DNA of 64,000 nt from Flavobacteriaceae bacterium (GTDB lineage Bacteria > Bacteroidota > Bacteroidia > Flavobacteriales > Flavobacteriaceae), in contig CANGTQ010000001.1 of assembly GCA_947456955.1 (NCBI GenBank), positions 310,001 to 374,000 on the forward strand, in the 5' to 3' direction. The position numbers were made by a program, and so were the translations under genes. This document shows positions 61,850 to 64,000 of the stretch, piece by piece (within the stretch, counting starts at the first letter, position 1; every line of letters starts with the position of its first letter). The notes under the pieces were generated by a model. That model was not told the origin of the DNA and did no database searches. It saw only the letters and a list, made by a program, of their open reading frames with translations.

Positions 61850-62935
61850 ATGAGAATTTTAAAATATATCTTCTTGTTAATCCTATTGGCTTTAGTTGGA
61901 ATTACGGTTTATGTAGCCACACAAAAAGGCGATTTTGAGGTTACTAGAAGCAATATCATAAAAACACCCAGAAGTACCGTTTTTGATTACGTAAATGATT
62001 ATAAAAATTGGGAAACCTTTGGCTCCTGGATGCAAAAAGACTCCGATATCAAATTCAATTATGATGCAAAAACAATTGGAGCTGGTGCAAAATGTGCTTT
62101 TGAAAACGGTTCCGATGAAGGCAATATTAGAACAGTGTTCGTAAAAGAAAACGACAGTCTTGCCCAAAAAGCAAACTTCAACGGAACAACAGCCACTATT
62201 TCCTGGACCTTCAAAGATACTGTTGGCGGAACCAAAGTTATAATTCACAGTAAGGGTAAAATGGGCATTATGACTAAAATTACTTCCTTTTTTAAAGGAG
62301 GTATAACTTCTATTTTAGGAGATGTTTATGAAAAAAGCTTGCGTAATCTAGATAAAACTTTGAATTACGAAATGAAAACCTATTCTATTAAAGTGAATGG
62401 AATTGTACAACGACCATCTGGTTATTGTTTGAAACAAACGGTTTCTTGTCGTATAAAAAGCGTTGGTAAGAACACCAAAATTCTCATGGCGCGAATGGTT
62501 CATTTTTTTAAAAAGAACAAAATTCCGATGGCTGGAAAACCATTTGTTAACTATGATAAATATGATGTAGCCAATGATTTTGCTACCATTTCGATTTGTA
62601 TTCCTTTAAGTCAACAGATTTCTATCACCTATGGAAGCGACGTGTCTTTTGGTGAAATCACAGCATTTACATGTTTAAAAACGACTTTAACCGGCGATTA
62701 TTCTCATAGTAAAGAAGCATGGATAAAAGCCAAAAAGCATATAGCTGACAATGGTTTAAAAGAAAATTTCGCAGGAAGCTATACAGAAGTTTATATAAAA
62801 ACTATTGACGAGATCAAGCAACCTTCTAAATGGATTACGGAGATTTACATTCCGGTTTTCCCAAAAGCGATATCGTTACCAGAACCAGTTGTGGAATCTC
62901 CGGAAATTTCTATACCTTCATCGGAAACACCCTAA
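61850..62935 (+). CDS. SRPBCC domain protein fused to a GyrI-like effector-binding domain
   Basis: This is a 361-residue protein from the ATG at 61850; a GTG eight codons upstream adds nothing useful. Residues 1-20 are a hydrophobic anchor or signal. Residues about 30-165 form an SRPBCC (polyketide cyclase-like) domain, with RSTVFDYVNDYKNWETFGSW near 43. From about 185 a GyrI/AraC effector-binding-like domain follows, with GKPFVNYDKYD near 230. A Ser and Pro-rich tail closes it. The fusion suggests binding of a hydrophobic ligand at the membrane. It lies just before an ECF sigma gene. Confidence 0.78.
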   Translation: MRILKYIFLLILLALVGITVYVATQKGDFEVTRSNIIKTPRSTVFDYVNDYKNWETFGSWMQKDSDIKFNYDAKTIGAGAKCAFENGSDEGNIRTVFVKENDSLAQKANFNGTTATISWTFKDTVGGTKVIIHSKGKMGIMTKITSFFKGGITSILGDVYEKSLRNLDKTLNYEMKTYSIKVNGIVQRPSGYCLKQTVSCRIKSVGKNTKILMARMVHFFKKNKIPMAGKPFVNYDKYDVANDFATISICIPLSQQISITYGSDVSFGEITAFTCLKTTLTGDYSHSKEAWIKAKKHIADNGLKENFAGSYTEVYIKTIDEIKQPSKWITEIYIPVFPKAISLPEPVVESPEISIPSSETP

Positions 62936-62993
62936 TTATATAGTAGATTAAACCTTTTCCGCTATCTTTATTCCAACAAGCTAAATTTTCACT

Positions 62994-63536
62994 TTGCAAG
63001 ACGAAAAGGATTTTATTCAAGAATTATTAAATCCGAAGACGCAAAATGTTGCGTTTCAAAAACTCTTGCGGGATTATCAGCGACCGTTGTATAATCACAT
63101 TCGGAATATTGTTTTAAATCACGATGATGCTGATGATGTTTTGCAAAATACATTTATCAAAGTATTTCAGTATTTAAAGGATTTCAAAGGCGAAAGCAAA
63201 TTATTTTCCTGGATGTATCGAATAGCAACTAATGAAGCAATAACCTTTATCAAACAAAAAGCAAAGAGGAACGGTACAACCAGCGAATCCATGCAAACCA
63301 GAATTGTAGATAACTTAAGAGCTGATACTTTTTTTGACGGCAATGAAATTCAAATTAAGTTACAAAAGGCAGTTGCACTATTGCCCGAAAAACAACAATT
63401 AGTTTTTAAAATGAAATATTACGAAGAAATAAAATATGAAGATCTATCGGAAATTCTCGGAACATCTATTGGCGCACTTAAGGCCTCGTATCATCATGCA
63501 GTAAAGAAAATTGAAGATTTTATGAAAAACAATTAA
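62994..63536 (+). CDS. RNA polymerase ECF-type sigma-70 factor
   Basis: This is a 180-residue alternative sigma factor. The start is a TTG at 62994 (LQDEKDFIQELL). Region 2 is about residues 25-90, with DADDVLQNTFIKVFQYL near 42 and FKGESKLFSWMYRIATNEAI near 63, typical for promoter melting and -10 contact. Region 4 is about 125-175, with LLPEKQQLVFKMKYYE and a helix-turn-helix around YEDLSEILGTSIGALKASYHHA. A one-span membrane protein follows 30 nt later and may act as its anti-sigma or signal partner. Confidence 0.92.
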   Translation: MQDEKDFIQELLNPKTQNVAFQKLLRDYQRPLYNHIRNIVLNHDDADDVLQNTFIKVFQYLKDFKGESKLFSWMYRIATNEAITFIKQKAKRNGTTSESMQTRIVDNLRADTFFDGNEIQIKLQKAVALLPEKQQLVFKMKYYEEIKYEDLSEILGTSIGALKASYHHAVKKIEDFMKNN

Positions 63537-63566
63537 ACCATTTAACATTACATTTGTCAAACGCAC

Positions 63567-63980
63567 ATGAAAAATTTTAATCTAGGTAATGAACCTAAAA
63601 TAACCTCAGGATTTACAACACCTGATGGCTATTTCGATACATTCTCAGAAAAAGTTTTAGCGCAATTACCAAAACAAGAAACGAAAGTGATTTCTATTTT
63701 CAGTTCCAAAAAAGTTTGGTATTTTGTTGTGGCAGCCATTCTCATTCTAATGCTGAGTATTCCATTATTTACTAAATATTCCACCCAACAAGAAGAAATT
63801 GATACGGCAACTTTGGAGAATTACATTGCATACCAATCAAATATTTCTGAAGAGGAAATTGTAAATTTATTGGAACAAGATGATTTAGATAAAATGAAAC
63901 TGGATTTCAATATTGATGACGCAGCCATCGAAGACGCCTTAAAATCAAACTCAAATTTAGAACAATACCTAATAGACTAA
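63567..63980 (+). CDS. One-span membrane protein downstream of the sigma factor
   Basis: This 137-residue protein has a cytoplasmic N-terminal part (about 1-48, with TSGFTTPDGYFDTF near 13), one membrane helix (about 51-69, VWYFVVAAILILMLSI-like), and an acidic outer part rich in Glu and Asp. It has no CHxxC zinc anti-sigma motif. Its place directly after an ECF sigma gene, and its topology, suggest an anti-sigma or regulatory partner of a less usual type. This is inferred from context only. The next gene starts 4 nt after its stop. Confidence 0.65.
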   Translation: MKNFNLGNEPKITSGFTTPDGYFDTFSEKVLAQLPKQETKVISIFSSKKVWYFVVAAILILMLSIPLFTKYSTQQEEIDTATLENYIAYQSNISEEEIVNLLEQDDLDKMKLDFNIDDAAIEDALKSNSNLEQYLID

Positions 63981-63984
63981 TACC

Positions 63985-64000
63985 ATGAAAATATCAAAAA
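63985..64000 (+). CDS. Start of a further gene, cut by the window edge
   Basis: An ATG at 63985, 4 nt after the previous stop, opens a frame MKISK that runs off the window. Its place suggests a third gene in the sigma factor operon. Only five codons are visible, so no product can be given. Confidence 0.4.

Overview
The window is a 64-kb stretch of an AT-rich bacterial chromosome that looks like a member of the Flavobacteriaceae, most likely Flavobacterium or a close relative. The reasons are the set of flavobacterial conserved families (DUF6913, DUF6495, DUF6671, DUF4159, DUF4920, LETM1-related protein), the Thermus-like isocitrate dehydrogenase, the lack of strong Shine-Dalgarno sites, and repeated -7 boxes of the form TAnnTTTG upstream of genes. 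The species cannot be named from this alone. No rRNA, tRNA, CRISPR array, prophage or complete transposon was seen. The only mobile trace is a decayed IS200/IS605-type transposase near 25.5 kb.

Layout. 1-8.8 kb: a bamD-dapA-DUF6913 operon (minus), a two-gene split 5'-nucleotidase (plus), ligA, a DUF6495 gene and the rpsF-rpsR-rplI ribosomal operon (minus), then a lone LytTR response regulator. 8.8-13.5 kb: a tightly packed nadC-yihY-DUF2147-priA operon (minus). 13.6-25.2 kb: nucleotide, nitrogen and leucine metabolism (pyrD, HMG-CoA lyase, guaB, amt, purB), a Ca-type P-ATPase, a sirtuin and a TrmH-type methyltransferase. Short tandem repeats fill several of the gaps. 25.2-29 kb: the IS fossil, then pfkA-gap-BadF-type kinase. 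29-38.6 kb: tamB divergent from a six-gene operon that starts with tsaD and holds RNA methyltransferases and exported proteins. 38.6-47.6 kb: a D-Ala-D-Ala dipeptidase, NDH-2 and rhodanese group, a MarR-nitroreductase-YceI operon with a clear operator, pabA, yaaA, sodC and the LETM1-related gene.

47.6-56.9 kb is the most coherent functional block. A CbbR/CcmR-like LysR gene is divergent from a six-gene operon (icd, two small related proteins, DUF6671, tsaC, sbtA). That operon converges on a beta-carbonic anhydrase and SulP pair, and the pair is divergent from oxyR. SbtA, SulP and carbonic anhydrase together look like an inorganic-carbon uptake module in a heterotroph, possibly linked to 2-oxoglutarate status through icd and the LysR protein.

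56.9-64 kb holds two paralogous genes for proteins of about 65 residues that share an upstream element, an mnmD-cytochrome c-like lipoprotein-DUF4920 operon, ilvE, a MazG-like pyrophosphohydrolase, an SRPBCC-GyrI fusion, and an ECF sigma factor followed by a one-span membrane protein. Part of the next gene runs off the right edge.
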